DNA of 64,000 nt from Thermoanaerobaculia bacterium (GCA_017883205.1 JADGNZ010000003.1:124001-188000); one strand, 5' to 3'. Counted from the stretch's first letter, positions 49,541 to 58,903 are shown. Made by a program: numbers and translations. Notes: a model not told the origin generated them from the letters alone.

Positions 49541-50794
49541 ATGACATTAAGAACCAAACTGCTCCTCTGGTTCATCGTCCTGCATCTCGCATTGGCGGCG
49601 GGGGCGGTACTCATTCTGATGGAGCATCAGGAGTGGCTGTTCGCGGTCGAGCTTGGGTTCGTCGTCTCCATCGTCGTCAGCTACCGAATGGTCAACGCGT
49701 TGTTCGTGCCGCTGGAGTTGATTCGCACCGGCGCGGAGCTGATCAACGAGCGCGATTTCACATCGCGCTTCGTGCCGATCGGACAACCGGAGATGGACCG
49801 GCTGATCGGGATCTACAACCTGATGATCGACCGGTTGCGCGAAGAGCGACTGGCGGCGGAGGAGCAGCAACATCTCTTGCAGAAGATCGTCGAAGCATCT
49901 CCCTCGGGCATCGTGATCTGCAATTTTGAAGGTGCGGTCCAGCAGGCCAACCCCGCCGCCGAGCGTTTGCTGCGCGAGCCTGCCGTCGCGGCATCGCTGC
50001 CGTCGCTCGAAGCCGGCCAGTCGCGGCTCATGACGCTCGCCGGCGCGCGGCGGCTGAAGATCTCGCGCACCGAGTTCCGCGATCGCGGCTTCCCCAAGAC
50101 GTTCTATCTGCTCGAAGAGTTGACCGAGGAGCTGCGGCTCACCGAGAAGACCGCGTACGAGAAACTGATCCGCATGATGTCGCACGAGGTCAACAATTCC
50201 GTCGGCGCGGTGCGGTCGCTGCTCGAGTCCGTGCTCCATTACGCCGAACAGGTTGGGCCCGAGGACCGCGACGACTTCACGAGCGCTCTAACCATCGCCG
50301 CGGCGCGCATCGAATCGCTGAATCGCTTCATGACCGGCTTCGCCGACGTCGTCCGCCTTCCTCCTCCGCATCCGCGAGACGTCGACCTCGGCCCGATCGT
50401 CGATGACATCGGCAGGCTTCTGCGTCCGGAGCTGGAGAATCACGCGATCGTGTTGAAGACCGACATTCCTGCCGGAACGCGAGTGCGCGTCGACCAGAGC
50501 CAGTTCGAGCAGGTCATCATCAATGTGATCCGCAACGCAGTCGAATCGATCGGCGAGTGCGGCGAGATCGAGGTGCGCTGGCGCGATGGCGTGCTTTCGA
50601 TTGCGGACAGCGGCCACGGCATCGATGCCTCGGCGACCGAAGAGATGTTCACGCCGTTCTTCACCACAAAACGTGAAGGCCGCGGCCTCGGCCTCACCAT
50701 CGTCTCCGAGATCCTGACGAACCATCACCTCCCCTTCTCGCTTACGAACCGCGAAGAAGGGGGCGCAGAGTTTCGGGTGACATTTGGTTCGTAG
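49541..50794 (+). CDS. Membrane histidine kinase of the export cluster
   Basis: A 417-aa protein from ATG 49541 (MTLRTKLLLWFIVLHLALAA); an ATG at 49526 is possible. Two helices (about residues 5-25 and 33-50), HAMP-like linker, a PAS-like segment (about 110-165), a phosphoacceptor box KLIRMMSHEVNNSVGAVRSL with His about 212, and HATPase motifs (NVIRNAVESIG, DSGHGID, TTKREGRGLGLTIVSEIL). HEVNN instead of HELRTP is common in NtrB-like kinases. A second, decayed copy of its 3' end lies at 52251. Confidence 0.88.
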   Translation: MTLRTKLLLWFIVLHLALAAGAVLILMEHQEWLFAVELGFVVSIVVSYRMVNALFVPLELIRTGAELINERDFTSRFVPIGQPEMDRLIGIYNLMIDRLREERLAAEEQQHLLQKIVEASPSGIVICNFEGAVQQANPAAERLLREPAVAASLPSLEAGQSRLMTLAGARRLKISRTEFRDRGFPKTFYLLEELTEELRLTEKTAYEKLIRMMSHEVNNSVGAVRSLLESVLHYAEQVGPEDRDDFTSALTIAAARIESLNRFMTGFADVVRLPPPHPRDVDLGPIVDDIGRLLRPELENHAIVLKTDIPAGTRVRVDQSQFEQVIINVIRNAVESIGECGEIEVRWRDGVLSIADSGHGIDASATEEMFTPFFTTKREGRGLGLTIVSEILTNHHLPFSLTNREEGGAEFRVTFGS

Positions 50795-50800
50795 CTGGCG

Positions 50801-52030
50801 TCACTTCACATCTGCGAGCCGGTAGGTGCTGTCGGAGGTTCGGCCGTCAATGACGGAACTGTAGATGAACGCGGTACCTGGATTGGCGATGCTGATCTGG
50901 ATCCGCCCACCTGCTGGAAGCGTCGATAAGCCTGTGAACGTGGCGAACGAATCCTGCTGGAAGTAATTCGCCGGATACGTTGCCGTCCGTGATCCGAGAA
51001 GCCCCCCGTTTGCATCGCGCACGGCGATGCTGAGCGTTGCCCCGGCGTCAAGCGTTCGCACGCCGATATTTATGCGGAAGTTCACAGGGTCGTCCGGAGT
51101 GAACAGAATGCCGCGGCGGAATGTATTGATTGCCTCGGCCGGCAAGAGGCCTTCCTCGGAGAAGCCGGAGGTTCCTGTAACACCTCCGTCGCTGAAGACG
51201 CGTGCGGTGACGATCGGATCTGCCGCGCCATTCGTGACGACGTCAAGCGATCCCAGACCGCTGGTTCCCATCGTTGTGATCACGTCGGGATAGGAAAACA
51301 CTTGGCCGGGTGCGAGAGTGAACGCGAGCGATGGGTCGCCGGCGGCGGCTGACTGTCCCTGCTTGTGAAAGACAAGATTTCCACTGATCGATGAGAGGGA
51401 GGGATTGTAGAGCTGTAACGCGGTGCGAAAGAAAGCGCCCGAGCCCTGAACGGCTCCGGCCGCAGGAAGGATCCGCACGAGGACCGGATCGCTGTTGTAT
51501 GCCACCGCGCTGATGCGGTAGCCGGGTCCGACGCTCGACGACGACCCGAGTGTGCCGGAATTGCTGATGTCGGTGACCGTGATCAAGCTGTATCCATTGT
51601 TACCTGGATACTGCATCATGCGAACGGTGCCACACGTGTTGAACGGTTGCAGTTGGACGATTCCGATGAGGTCACCCGTGAGGACGGAGACTGGCGGCGT
51701 CAGTGTCACGTCGTTCCGCCCTGCGATCGCATTGAAAGGTCCGCGCGTCGCCACAACGGTAAGGGTGAAAGACGAGTTGGTCGAGAACCCGTAACGCAGA
51801 AAAACGACTTTGAACGCGTTCGAGCAGGCAACGCTCCAGTCAACGCTTGCTTTGTTCAGCGTCCCGGCGGCCGGCGCGTAGTCCGCCAGATTGATGTAGC
51901 TGACCGGTGCGTCGGAAAAGCTGAGGGTGCTCGTGGAGGTCGGGTCGGCAACGTGGACGCCGACGGTGAGTGGCTGTGCTGCGATTGACGATGCAAGAAG
52001 AGACACAAGGATGACGATGACATTTCGCAC
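50801..52030 (-). CDS. Secreted beta-rich protein, unknown
   Basis: A 409-aa protein with a signal peptide (MRNVIVILVSLLASSIAAQP). The mature part is Gly/Ser/Thr-rich and beta-predicted, with about three immunoglobulin-like stretches (LSFSDAPVSYINLADYAP; AFFRTALQLYNPSLSSISGN; GATLSIAVRDANGGLLGSRT). Such proteins are frequent in acidobacterial genomes and lack known catalytic motifs. It is convergent with the kinase gene (6 bp gap). Confidence 0.65.
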   Translation of the reverse strand: MRNVIVILVSLLASSIAAQPLTVGVHVADPTSTSTLSFSDAPVSYINLADYAPAAGTLNKASVDWSVACSNAFKVVFLRYGFSTNSSFTLTVVATRGPFNAIAGRNDVTLTPPVSVLTGDLIGIVQLQPFNTCGTVRMMQYPGNNGYSLITVTDISNSGTLGSSSSVGPGYRISAVAYNSDPVLVRILPAAGAVQGSGAFFRTALQLYNPSLSSISGNLVFHKQGQSAAAGDPSLAFTLAPGQVFSYPDVITTMGTSGLGSLDVVTNGAADPIVTARVFSDGGVTGTSGFSEEGLLPAEAINTFRRGILFTPDDPVNFRINIGVRTLDAGATLSIAVRDANGGLLGSRTATYPANYFQQDSFATFTGLSTLPAGGRIQISIANPGTAFIYSSVIDGRTSDSTYRLADVK

Positions 52031-52250
52031 AGAAGCTCCCTTTATCGTGCTGCCGATTCCTTCGGAACGCAGGAGCCGCGCCTTCTGGCGTTTCCCTGGC
52101 TCGTTCAGAGAGACTCAACTATCCATCGACGAGCGGCCATGATCCTGATCATGTCTCGAGGTGACGCCCCGCGCGGCCGCATGCGACACTCTTGGAGAAA
52201 GAGAGGACTGCTGACGTAATTCACTCACACGGCACGACAGGAACTGCCGG

Positions 52251-52400
52251 TGTTTACACCTTTTTTTCACCACGAACCGAGAAGGCCGCGGCCTGGGCCT
52301 CACCATCGTCTCCGAGATCCTGACGAACCATCTCCTCCCTTTCTCGCTGACGAACCGCTAGGAAGGAGGCGCGGAGTTTCGGGTGAGGTTTGATTCCTAA
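52251..52400 (+). pseudogene. Decayed copy of the kinase 3' end
   Basis: About 150 bp match 50648-50794, the last ATPase segment of the histidine kinase, including GAAGGCCGCGGCCTGGGCCT and GTCTCCGAGATCCTGACGAA. An in-frame TAG (CGCTAGGAA) replaces CGCGAAGAA. It is a partial duplication displaced by about 1.6 kb, ending just before the polysaccharide exporter. The remaining gap 52031-52250 has only a 16-bp palindrome at 52138-52153 (CATGATCCTGATCATG). Confidence 0.85.
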
Positions 52401-52456
52401 ATTCGGGGAGTCGTGGAGCGCTCTCAAAAACACTCTCGGGATAAACTCGACTCACT

Positions 52457-53248
52457 CTGGACTCGCTTCGCACTCTCTACCGATACCGCCAACTCATCGC
52501 TGCGCTCACGGCGCGCGATCTGAAGGCGCGTTACCGCGGCTCGATCCTCGGTTTCTTCTGGTCGCTGGCCAATCCGCTTCTGCTGCTCGCTGTCTACACG
52601 ATCGTCTTCACATTCTTCTTCCCGTCGAATCTCATCCATCCGTATCCGTTGTTTCTCTTCGCCGGGATCTTGCCGTGGACCTTTTTCTCCGCCGCAGTTC
52701 TCGAGTCGACGTCGTCGATCTCCTCGAACGCGGGGCTGATCAAGAAGGTGATGTTCCCCGCCGAAGCGCTGCCGCTGGTGACGGTGGCATCGCATCTCGT
52801 GCATTTCATACTTGCCATGCCCGTCCTGCTTCTCGCCACCCTCGGCTTCGCGCTTCACGGCGACATCACCATCACCATGACGATCCTGCTCGTGCCCGTC
52901 CTGATGATCCTGCAGACGCTCTTCGTCGCCGGCATCGCCATGACCGTCTCGTCCGCGTCGGTGCTCTTCCGCGATTTGCGCGACATCCTGACGAACCTGA
53001 TGCAGCTAGGCTTCTTCGTCACGCCGATCCTCTACCTGGTCGACCGCGTCCAATCACGTCCGCTACGCGCGCTGCTGCGGCTGAATCCGATGACGCCATT
53101 CGTCGTCTCGTACCAGGACGTGCTGTTCTTCGGTCACCTCCCAGGGATCTGGGACGCGCTTCTGATGCTTGCGTATGCGCTCGCCTCGATGGCGATGGGC
53201 GTGATTGTGTTCGGAAGACTCCGGGATACGCTGGCGGAGGCGATATGA
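52457..53248 (+). CDS. Polysaccharide ABC exporter permease (Wzm/TagG-like), start unclear
   Basis: The frame encodes DSLRTLYRYRQLIAALTARD, LKARYRGSILGFFWSLANP and six membrane helices ending FGRLRDTLAEAI, typical of ABC-2 polysaccharide/O-antigen permeases (263 aa from CTG 52457). No ATG, GTG or TTG lies between the in-frame TAA at 52442 and TTG 52649, which would cut off the family N-terminus and first helix. CTG is therefore the likely start, or the true start was lost with the duplication just upstream. The stop overlaps the ATPase ATG. Confidence 0.72.
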   Translation: MDSLRTLYRYRQLIAALTARDLKARYRGSILGFFWSLANPLLLLAVYTIVFTFFFPSNLIHPYPLFLFAGILPWTFFSAAVLESTSSISSNAGLIKKVMFPAEALPLVTVASHLVHFILAMPVLLLATLGFALHGDITITMTILLVPVLMILQTLFVAGIAMTVSSASVLFRDLRDILTNLMQLGFFVTPILYLVDRVQSRPLRALLRLNPMTPFVVSYQDVLFFGHLPGIWDALLMLAYALASMAMGVIVFGRLRDTLAEAI

Positions 53249-54594
53249 GCGACTACGCCATCGCCCTGACCAACGTCTCCAAGTCCTACCGACTCTGGGG
53301 ACGCGGATCGCAATTCGCCACGCTCAAGAGTGCGCTGCTGAAACGCGATCTGGCGCTCACGCCGGAAACAAGCGTGGAGGCGGTGCGCGATGTCTCGTTT
53401 GCAGTCGATCGCGGCGAGGCCTTCGGCATCATCGGCCGCAACGGTTCCGGCAAGTCGACGCTGCTCAAGCTCATCTCCGGAATCCTGAAGCCGACCAGCG
53501 GGAGCGTGCGCGTCAATGGTCGCGTCGCCGCGCTGATCGAGCTCGGCGCGGGCTTCCATCCCGAGATCACCGGCCGCGAGAACATCTACATCAACGGCAT
53601 CATGCTCGGCCTCTCGCGCCGCGAGATCGAGGCGCGCTTCGATCAGATCGTCGCGTTCTCCGGTATCCCCGAGTTCATCGATCAACCGGTCAAAACCTAC
53701 TCCTCGGGGATGTACGTCCGCCTCGGGTTCGCCGTCGCCGTTCACGTCGATCCCGACGTGCTGTTGATCGACGAGGTGCTCTCCGTCGGCGACGAAGAGT
53801 TCTCCGCCAAGTGCGTGGCCAAGATCCAGGAGATGAAGTACCGCGGCGTGACGCTCGTCTTCGTCACGCACCAGCTCGATCAGGTGCGCAATCTCTGCGA
53901 CCGCGCGCTCTGGATCGATCACGGCGAACCGGAGACGATCGGCGATCCCGTTCGCGTTGTCGACGCCTACCTACAAGCCGTTTCGTCGACCCAAACGGCG
54001 CCGGCGCGCGTCTCCACTGACGACGTGAAGACTCCAATCGCCGACACGCCGCGCGACGATGCCGGCGAAGAAGAGCGCTGGGGATCCGGCGAGGTCGTCC
54101 TCTCGCGCGTCGTCCTCGTCGACAGCCGCGGCGACGAGCTCGTGGCCCTCGGCCCCGGCACACCCGTCTCGATCGAGATGGACGTCACCGTGCGCGTGCC
54201 GCAGGACGATTTCGTCTTCGGCGTCGGCATCTACCACGCCGACGGGACATGTGTGTACGGGACGAACACCGACCTGGAAGGCTTGATGCCGGAGCGCATC
54301 GAAACGAATGGGCGCGTCCGCTTCGTCATGCCCGCACTCGATCTCGTCGCCGGAACCTACCGCATCGACGCCGCCGTCCACACCCGCAACGGCCGCGCCT
54401 TCGACTACCGCCGCGGTGTCATCCGCTTCGTCGCCGGCTCACGAGTACACGATATCGGCGTCTATCGTCCCAAGCATCACTGGAAGTTCGAAGGCGGCAT
54501 CGCCTTCCGCGAGATCGACCTGGAGCAGCGCAACGTGCCGGTGGAAGTGGCGGAGGCGATGCGGGAGGCGCGGAAGCCGAGGGGGAAGGTCTAG
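53245..54594 (+). CDS. Polysaccharide ABC exporter ATPase with substrate-binding C-terminus (Wzt-like)
   Basis: A 449-aa protein from ATG 53245 (overlap ATGA). NBD: Walker A IIGRNGSGKSTLLKLISGIL (about 64-83), ENIYINGIMLGLSRREIEA, signature KTYSSGMYVRLGFAVAVHVD, Walker B DVLLIDEVLSVGD. Residues about 290-440 form a beta-sandwich like Wzt C-terminal domains (VFGVGIYHADGTCVYGTNTD), which recognise the glycan's end. With the permease it exports an O-antigen-like polysaccharide. The longer frame that begins at 52390 is an artefact. Confidence 0.87.
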   Translation: MSDYAIALTNVSKSYRLWGRGSQFATLKSALLKRDLALTPETSVEAVRDVSFAVDRGEAFGIIGRNGSGKSTLLKLISGILKPTSGSVRVNGRVAALIELGAGFHPEITGRENIYINGIMLGLSRREIEARFDQIVAFSGIPEFIDQPVKTYSSGMYVRLGFAVAVHVDPDVLLIDEVLSVGDEEFSAKCVAKIQEMKYRGVTLVFVTHQLDQVRNLCDRALWIDHGEPETIGDPVRVVDAYLQAVSSTQTAPARVSTDDVKTPIADTPRDDAGEEERWGSGEVVLSRVVLVDSRGDELVALGPGTPVSIEMDVTVRVPQDDFVFGVGIYHADGTCVYGTNTDLEGLMPERIETNGRVRFVMPALDLVAGTYRIDAAVHTRNGRAFDYRRGVIRFVAGSRVHDIGVYRPKHHWKFEGGIAFREIDLEQRNVPVEVAEAMREARKPRGKV

Positions 54595-54599
54595 TAGTG

Positions 54600-55130
54600 C
54601 GGACTCGAGGGTTTACCGTGCGGACCTGAGGGTTTACCGTGCGAACCCGAGGGTTTACCGTGCGGACCCGAAGGTTTACCGTGCGAACCCGAGGGTTTTC
54701 CATGCGAACCCTTGGGTATTCTGTGCGGACCCGGAGGGTTTACCGTGCGGACCTGAGGGTTTTCCATGTGGACCCTTGGGTATTCTGTGCAGACCCGGAG
54801 GGTTTACCGTGCGGACCTGAGGGTTTACCGTGCGAACCCGAGGGTTTACCGTGCGGACCCGAAGGTTTACCGTGCGAACCCGAAGGTTTACCGTGCGAAC
54901 CCGAGGGTTTACCGTGCGAACCCGAGGGTTTACCGTGCGAACCCGAAGGTTTACCGTGCGAACTCGAGGGTTTACCGTGCGAACCCGAGGGTTTACCGCG
55001 CGAACCCGAGGGTTTACCGTGCGAACCCGAGGGTTTACCGTGCAAACCCGAGGGTTTACCGTGCAAACCCGAGGGTTTTCCATGCGAACCCTTGGGTATT
55101 CTGTGCGGACCGGAGGTCTCACCGCGCGGA
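54600..55130. repeat. 21-bp tandem repeat array C
   Basis: About 24 units of 21 bp with core GAGGGTTTACCGTGCGAACC, differing mainly in GAGGG/GAAGG and GAACCC/GGACCT. Three variant blocks read TTTTCCATGCGAACCCTTGG or TTTTCCATGTGGACC and then GTATTCTGTGC (near 54690, 54758 and 55072), giving a higher-order structure of unit blocks closed by the variant. Frames are open on both strands. It fills the 750-bp gap between the exporter and the glycosyltransferase genes. Confidence 0.88.
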
Positions 55131-55340
55131 CTGGACGATTCTCCACCACATGTGCCGGTTCACCGGGTGATCACTCGATCTCGCCGCTGTCGAGCATCGC
55201 CGTGGCCGCCAGGCACGTTCGAACGATTAGCCTGCATTTCTCTCGTTCTTATCGCAGACCTCATTTCAATCGAGACTTCCAGGGAAAATGAAAGAGCTAC
55301 AACAAGGGTGTGTTCGAGATTGTAGCCCGACGACAACCGC

Positions 55341-56177
55341 CTACCCCTTCACCCACGGCAACTCCCACCGCCCTTCACCTTCATCGAGTTTCGGCAACGG
55401 GACCGGCTTGCCCATGCGCTTGAGCTGCGTCAGTTCCCACAGCTTCGCGTACTTCCAGAACGTGTAATAGACGTGCATGCCGACGGAGATCAGGCCGCGG
55501 GTGCCGTCGAGGAAGCCGAGGTTGAGGATGAAGTCGCGGACGAACTTGGCGATGGGATGGCCGAGGATGCCGAGCAGATTCGTCGACTTGCCGTCGATGA
55601 ACATTTGTGCGGCGCCCCAGTTCGCGTAGCGTGTCATCTTGGCGATCATGTGATCGAAGGTGCGGATGTAGTAATGGTCCATCTTCTGCGTCAGCCGGCC
55701 GGTAGTTCCGTCGACGACGAGGTCTGCGTGGACGCGTTTGTTCGGGTAGCGGGCGTGACCGCGATGAAAGAGACGCGTTACGCGGTCGCGCTGCAGGCCG
55801 GAGTATCGAACTGGCTTGCCGAACATGAAGTTGAGACGGCCGACCGAATACGCCCATTTGTCGAGCGGGCCGTTAAGCGTGCGCAGGATCTCGTCGCGAA
55901 GTTTCGGAGTCACCCGCTCGTCGGCATCAATCACGAAGATCCAGTCGTGCGCGGCGCGATCGATAGCGTAGTTCTTCGCTGATGCGGCGCCGAGGTATTC
56001 GCGCTGCTCGATGCGAACCGCAGGAAAGCGCTCGCGAACGAGCTCCACGGTGCCATCGGTCGAAAAGGAATCGAGCAGGTAGATCTCGTCAGCCCACGAC
56101 ACCGAGCGGAGGCAATCCTCGATGAAGGCGGTTTCATCGAGGGTGTGGATGATGACGGTGACGGGCGCGCGCGGCAT
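55341..56177 (-). CDS. Glycosyltransferase family 2 (WaaE/KdtX-like)
   Basis: A 278-aa protein from ATG 56175-56177 (MPRAPVTVIIHTLDETAFIE). GT-A motifs: TVIIHTLDE, EIYLLDSFSTDGTVEL and the DxD-type VIDADERVTPKL (about 94-105), plus KNYAIDRAAHDWIF. The C-terminus contains two hydrophobic segments that may associate with the membrane. It resembles lipopolysaccharide core glucosyltransferases of the WaaE/KdtX type. Convergent to the exporter genes, with which it is likely to share a glycan pathway. Confidence 0.85.
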   Translation of the reverse strand: MPRAPVTVIIHTLDETAFIEDCLRSVSWADEIYLLDSFSTDGTVELVRERFPAVRIEQREYLGAASAKNYAIDRAAHDWIFVIDADERVTPKLRDEILRTLNGPLDKWAYSVGRLNFMFGKPVRYSGLQRDRVTRLFHRGHARYPNKRVHADLVVDGTTGRLTQKMDHYYIRTFDHMIAKMTRYANWGAAQMFIDGKSTNLLGILGHPIAKFVRDFILNLGFLDGTRGLISVGMHVYYTFWKYAKLWELTQLKRMGKPVPLPKLDEGEGRWELPWVKG

Positions 56178-56201
56178 GCGGCGAGATCGTACACTTTGCG
56201 G

Positions 56202-58172
56202 ATGCGAATCCGCCTCCTCGCTCTCGCCGCCGCCACGTTGACCGCATGCGCTCACACGACGACTCCGCCACCGGCCGCCACGCATGCAACGCAGACGCGC
56301 GCCTTCATCATGGGCGGGCGGCGGGCCGGGACGGAGACGGTTGACGTCGACGGCGCGACGCGCACGGTCGACTTCGAGTTCAACGACCGAGGACGCGGTC
56401 CGAAAACGCATACGGTGCTGACGAGCGGCGGTGGCGCGATTACGGCGTCATTGCGTACCAGCGGCAATGACTATTTCAAAGTGCCGGTCGATGAAACGTA
56501 CGCGAACGGCGCATGGTCGAACGGCGCGGAAAAAGGAAGCACTCCCACAAACGCACCGGCGTTCTTCGTCTCGATGTACGGCCCACCTGAGGAGACCGCG
56601 GTGCTTGCCCGCGCGTTGCTGGCCGCGCCGGAGCATCGCCTGTCGCTGCTACCGGCGGGCGAGGCATCGATCCGCAAGGTCGGCGAGCTCACGGTGTCAG
56701 CGGCTGGACATTCACAACACACCCGTTGCTACGAGATCAGCGGACTTGGCTTCACGCCATCGCCAGTCTGGCTCGACGACCACAACGAACTGTTTGCCTC
56801 GGCATCGTCCTGGTCATCCGTAATCGCCGATGGTTGGGACAGCGTCGTGCCGCAATTGTTGAAAGCGCAGGATGCCTGGCGGGATGAGGCGGTCGCGCGC
56901 GAGGCCGCGCGCCTCATGCGTGCCCCCGCAGGAGGCGGCATCGTCATCACGAATGCGCGCCTTTTCGACCCGGTCACACTGCAGACGACGCCCGGAACGA
57001 CGATCGTGATCCGCGGCAACCGCATCGAAGCCGCAGGAACCGGCATCGCCACTCCGAATGGTCTCGATCACATCGATGCTGCCGGCCGCACAGTCATCCC
57101 CGGCCTGTGGGACATGCACACCCACAACTCCGCCGACGACGGCCTTCTCAACATCTCCAACGGCATCACCTCGGTTCGCGATCTCGCCAACGACACCGAC
57201 TTCCTGCTCGACCTGCGAAAGAAGATCGACAGCGGCGCCGCGATCGGGCCGCGCATCGTCCTCGCAGGCATCATCGACGGTCCGGGCAAATACGCAGGCC
57301 CGACGAAAGTGCTCGTCGATACCGAAGCGCAGGCACGCGAGGCGGTCGAGAATTACGCGAAGCTCGGATACGAACAGATCAAGATCTACAGCTCGGTGCG
57401 GCCGGAGCTCGTGCCCTTCATCGCCCGCCTCGCGCATGAGCGTGGAATGCGCGTGAGCGGTCATGTGCCGGCGTTCATGCGCGCAGAAGATGCCGTTCGC
57501 GCCGGCTACGACGAGATCCAGCACGTCAACTTCCTCTTTCTCAATTTCTGGCCCGACATTCAGGACACACGCACGCCGGTGCGGTTCACGGCGGTGGCGG
57601 AGCGGGCGGCGACGCTCGATCTGAATTCGACCGAGGTCAGGGCGTTCATCGATCTTCTGCGCGAGCACCACACCGTGATCGATCCGACGGTGTCGGTGTT
57701 CGAGGGGATGTTCGTCTCGCGCAAGGGGACGATGTCGCCGAGTTACGCGGCAGTCGCGGATCGGCTTCCGCCGCAGGTGCGCCGCGGATTTCTCACCGGC
57801 GGCCTGCCGGTACCCGACGGCATGGACCAGCGTTATCGCGATTCGTTCCGCAATCTTCTGGCCATGGTGAAGGCGCTCCACGACGCGCACGTGCCGATCG
57901 TTGCAGGCACCGACGCCATGGCCGGCTATTCGCTTGCTCGCGAGCTCGAGCTGTACGTCCAAGCCGGGATTCCGCCTGCCGAAGTGTTGCGCATCGCCAC
58001 ACTGGGAGCAGCTCACGTGATGAAGCACGACGACCAGCTCGGCTCGATCGCGCCTGGCAAACTCGCGGATCTCGACATCATCGACGGCGATCCGGCGACG
58101 ACCATCAGTGATGTGCGAAAGGTCGTCACCGTCATCAAGGATGGGAAAGTGTTCGATCCGAAGGGGCGTTAA
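56202..58172 (+). CDS. Amidohydrolase lipoprotein
   Basis: A 656-aa protein from ATG 56202 (MRIRLLALAAATLTACAHTT, lipobox TAC). An N-terminal domain of about 230 residues (DUF-like, TVDFEFNDRGRGPKTHTVLT) precedes an amidohydrolase barrel: VIPGLWDMHTHNSADDGLL (HxH), carboxylated-Lys region YEQIKIYSSV, HVPAFM, IQHVNFLFL, and GTDAMAGYSLAREL (Asp). The C-terminus is the composite beta-domain (ITNARLFDP, LGSIAPGKLADLDIIDGDP). A periplasmic-facing hydrolase of unknown substrate, similar in type to 27994. Confidence 0.83.
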   Translation: MRIRLLALAAATLTACAHTTTPPPAATHATQTRAFIMGGRRAGTETVDVDGATRTVDFEFNDRGRGPKTHTVLTSGGGAITASLRTSGNDYFKVPVDETYANGAWSNGAEKGSTPTNAPAFFVSMYGPPEETAVLARALLAAPEHRLSLLPAGEASIRKVGELTVSAAGHSQHTRCYEISGLGFTPSPVWLDDHNELFASASSWSSVIADGWDSVVPQLLKAQDAWRDEAVAREAARLMRAPAGGGIVITNARLFDPVTLQTTPGTTIVIRGNRIEAAGTGIATPNGLDHIDAAGRTVIPGLWDMHTHNSADDGLLNISNGITSVRDLANDTDFLLDLRKKIDSGAAIGPRIVLAGIIDGPGKYAGPTKVLVDTEAQAREAVENYAKLGYEQIKIYSSVRPELVPFIARLAHERGMRVSGHVPAFMRAEDAVRAGYDEIQHVNFLFLNFWPDIQDTRTPVRFTAVAERAATLDLNSTEVRAFIDLLREHHTVIDPTVSVFEGMFVSRKGTMSPSYAAVADRLPPQVRRGFLTGGLPVPDGMDQRYRDSFRNLLAMVKALHDAHVPIVAGTDAMAGYSLARELELYVQAGIPPAEVLRIATLGAAHVMKHDDQLGSIAPGKLADLDIIDGDPATTISDVRKVVTVIKDGKVFDPKGR

Positions 58173-58213
58173 GGCACTTACGCCCTTTACGCCTACATTA
58201 CGCTAACTTCCGC

Positions 58214-58242
58214 TTGACTTTCGCGTTGTTACCGCCTATCGT
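58214..58242 (+). promoter_or_regulatory. lexA promoter
   Basis: TTGACT (58214-58219) and TATCGT (58237-58242) are separated by 17 bp, 20 bp before the ATG. A GAGGCGGA ribosome-binding site lies at 58253-58260. I see no clear SOS box. Confidence 0.5.
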
Positions 58243-58261
58243 GTCCTTTCACGAGGCGGAA

Positions 58262-58882
58262 ATGACTTATCTGACCGAGCGACAACGCGACATTCTGCAG
58301 TTCATCCGGGATTGCCAGCGGGAGCGCGGGGTGGCGCCAACGCACCGTGAGATCTGCGACCATTTCGGGTTTTCATCCTACGGAACCGTCTACAAGCATC
58401 TCTCCCTGCTTCAGAAAAAAGGGCTGATCCGGCGCGACTGGAACCAGAAGCGGGGCGTCGAGCTGGTCGAGAACGATGACAAGCCGGCTTCGGCGACGGC
58501 CTCGGGAGTGCTCGAGCTGCCGTTGTTCGGCTACATCGCCGCCGGCCGTCCGCTCGACGTCGAGATCTCCAACGAGACCATCACCGTACCCGAGCGCCTT
58601 ACCAGCCGTGGCGAAAACTACGTGCTCAAGGTGAAGGGCGACTCGATGATCGACGACGGCATCATGGATGGCGATTACGTCATCATCGCCCGCCGCGAGC
58701 GAGCCGAGAACGGCGAGATGGTCGTCGCCAACGTCAGCGGCGAAGTCACCCTCAAACGCTTTTACCACGAGGGCGAAAAGGTCCGTCTGCAGCCTGCCAA
58801 CTCAATGATGCATCCGATTTACGCCTCCGCCCGCGACGTCGCGGTGCAGGGAGTGGTCGTCGGTCTGATGCGCCGTTTCTGA
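58262..58882 (+). CDS. lexA: LexA repressor
   Basis: A 206-aa protein from ATG 58262 (MTYLTERQRDILQFIRDCQR). Winged HTH (about 1-65; THREICDHFGFSSYGTVYKH), cleavage region GYIAAGRPLDVEI with the Ala-Gly bond, and serine-protease dyad Ser in LKVKGDSMIDDGIMDGD and Lys in VTLKRFYHEG. It represses SOS genes and self-cleaves with RecA. The HTH differs from E. coli LexA in the GFSSYGTV recognition helix. Confidence 0.92.
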   Translation: MTYLTERQRDILQFIRDCQRERGVAPTHREICDHFGFSSYGTVYKHLSLLQKKGLIRRDWNQKRGVELVENDDKPASATASGVLELPLFGYIAAGRPLDVEISNETITVPERLTSRGENYVLKVKGDSMIDDGIMDGDYVIIARRERAENGEMVVANVSGEVTLKRFYHEGEKVRLQPANSMMHPIYASARDVAVQGVVVGLMRRF

Positions 58883-58903
58883 TCGCGAAAGTGAGGAAGA
58901 ACC

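Noticed and set aside
52390-54594. A 734-aa plus-strand frame
   Set aside because: Its first 285 residues are out of frame with the clear permease; only the Wzt-like part from 53245 is real.
54639-55325. Repeat proteins (EGLPCEPEGLPC type) in array C, and similar frames in array A and the 42-bp array
   Set aside because: The period is a multiple of three, so all frames stay open on both strands; units decay without codon constraint and there is no ribosome-binding site.
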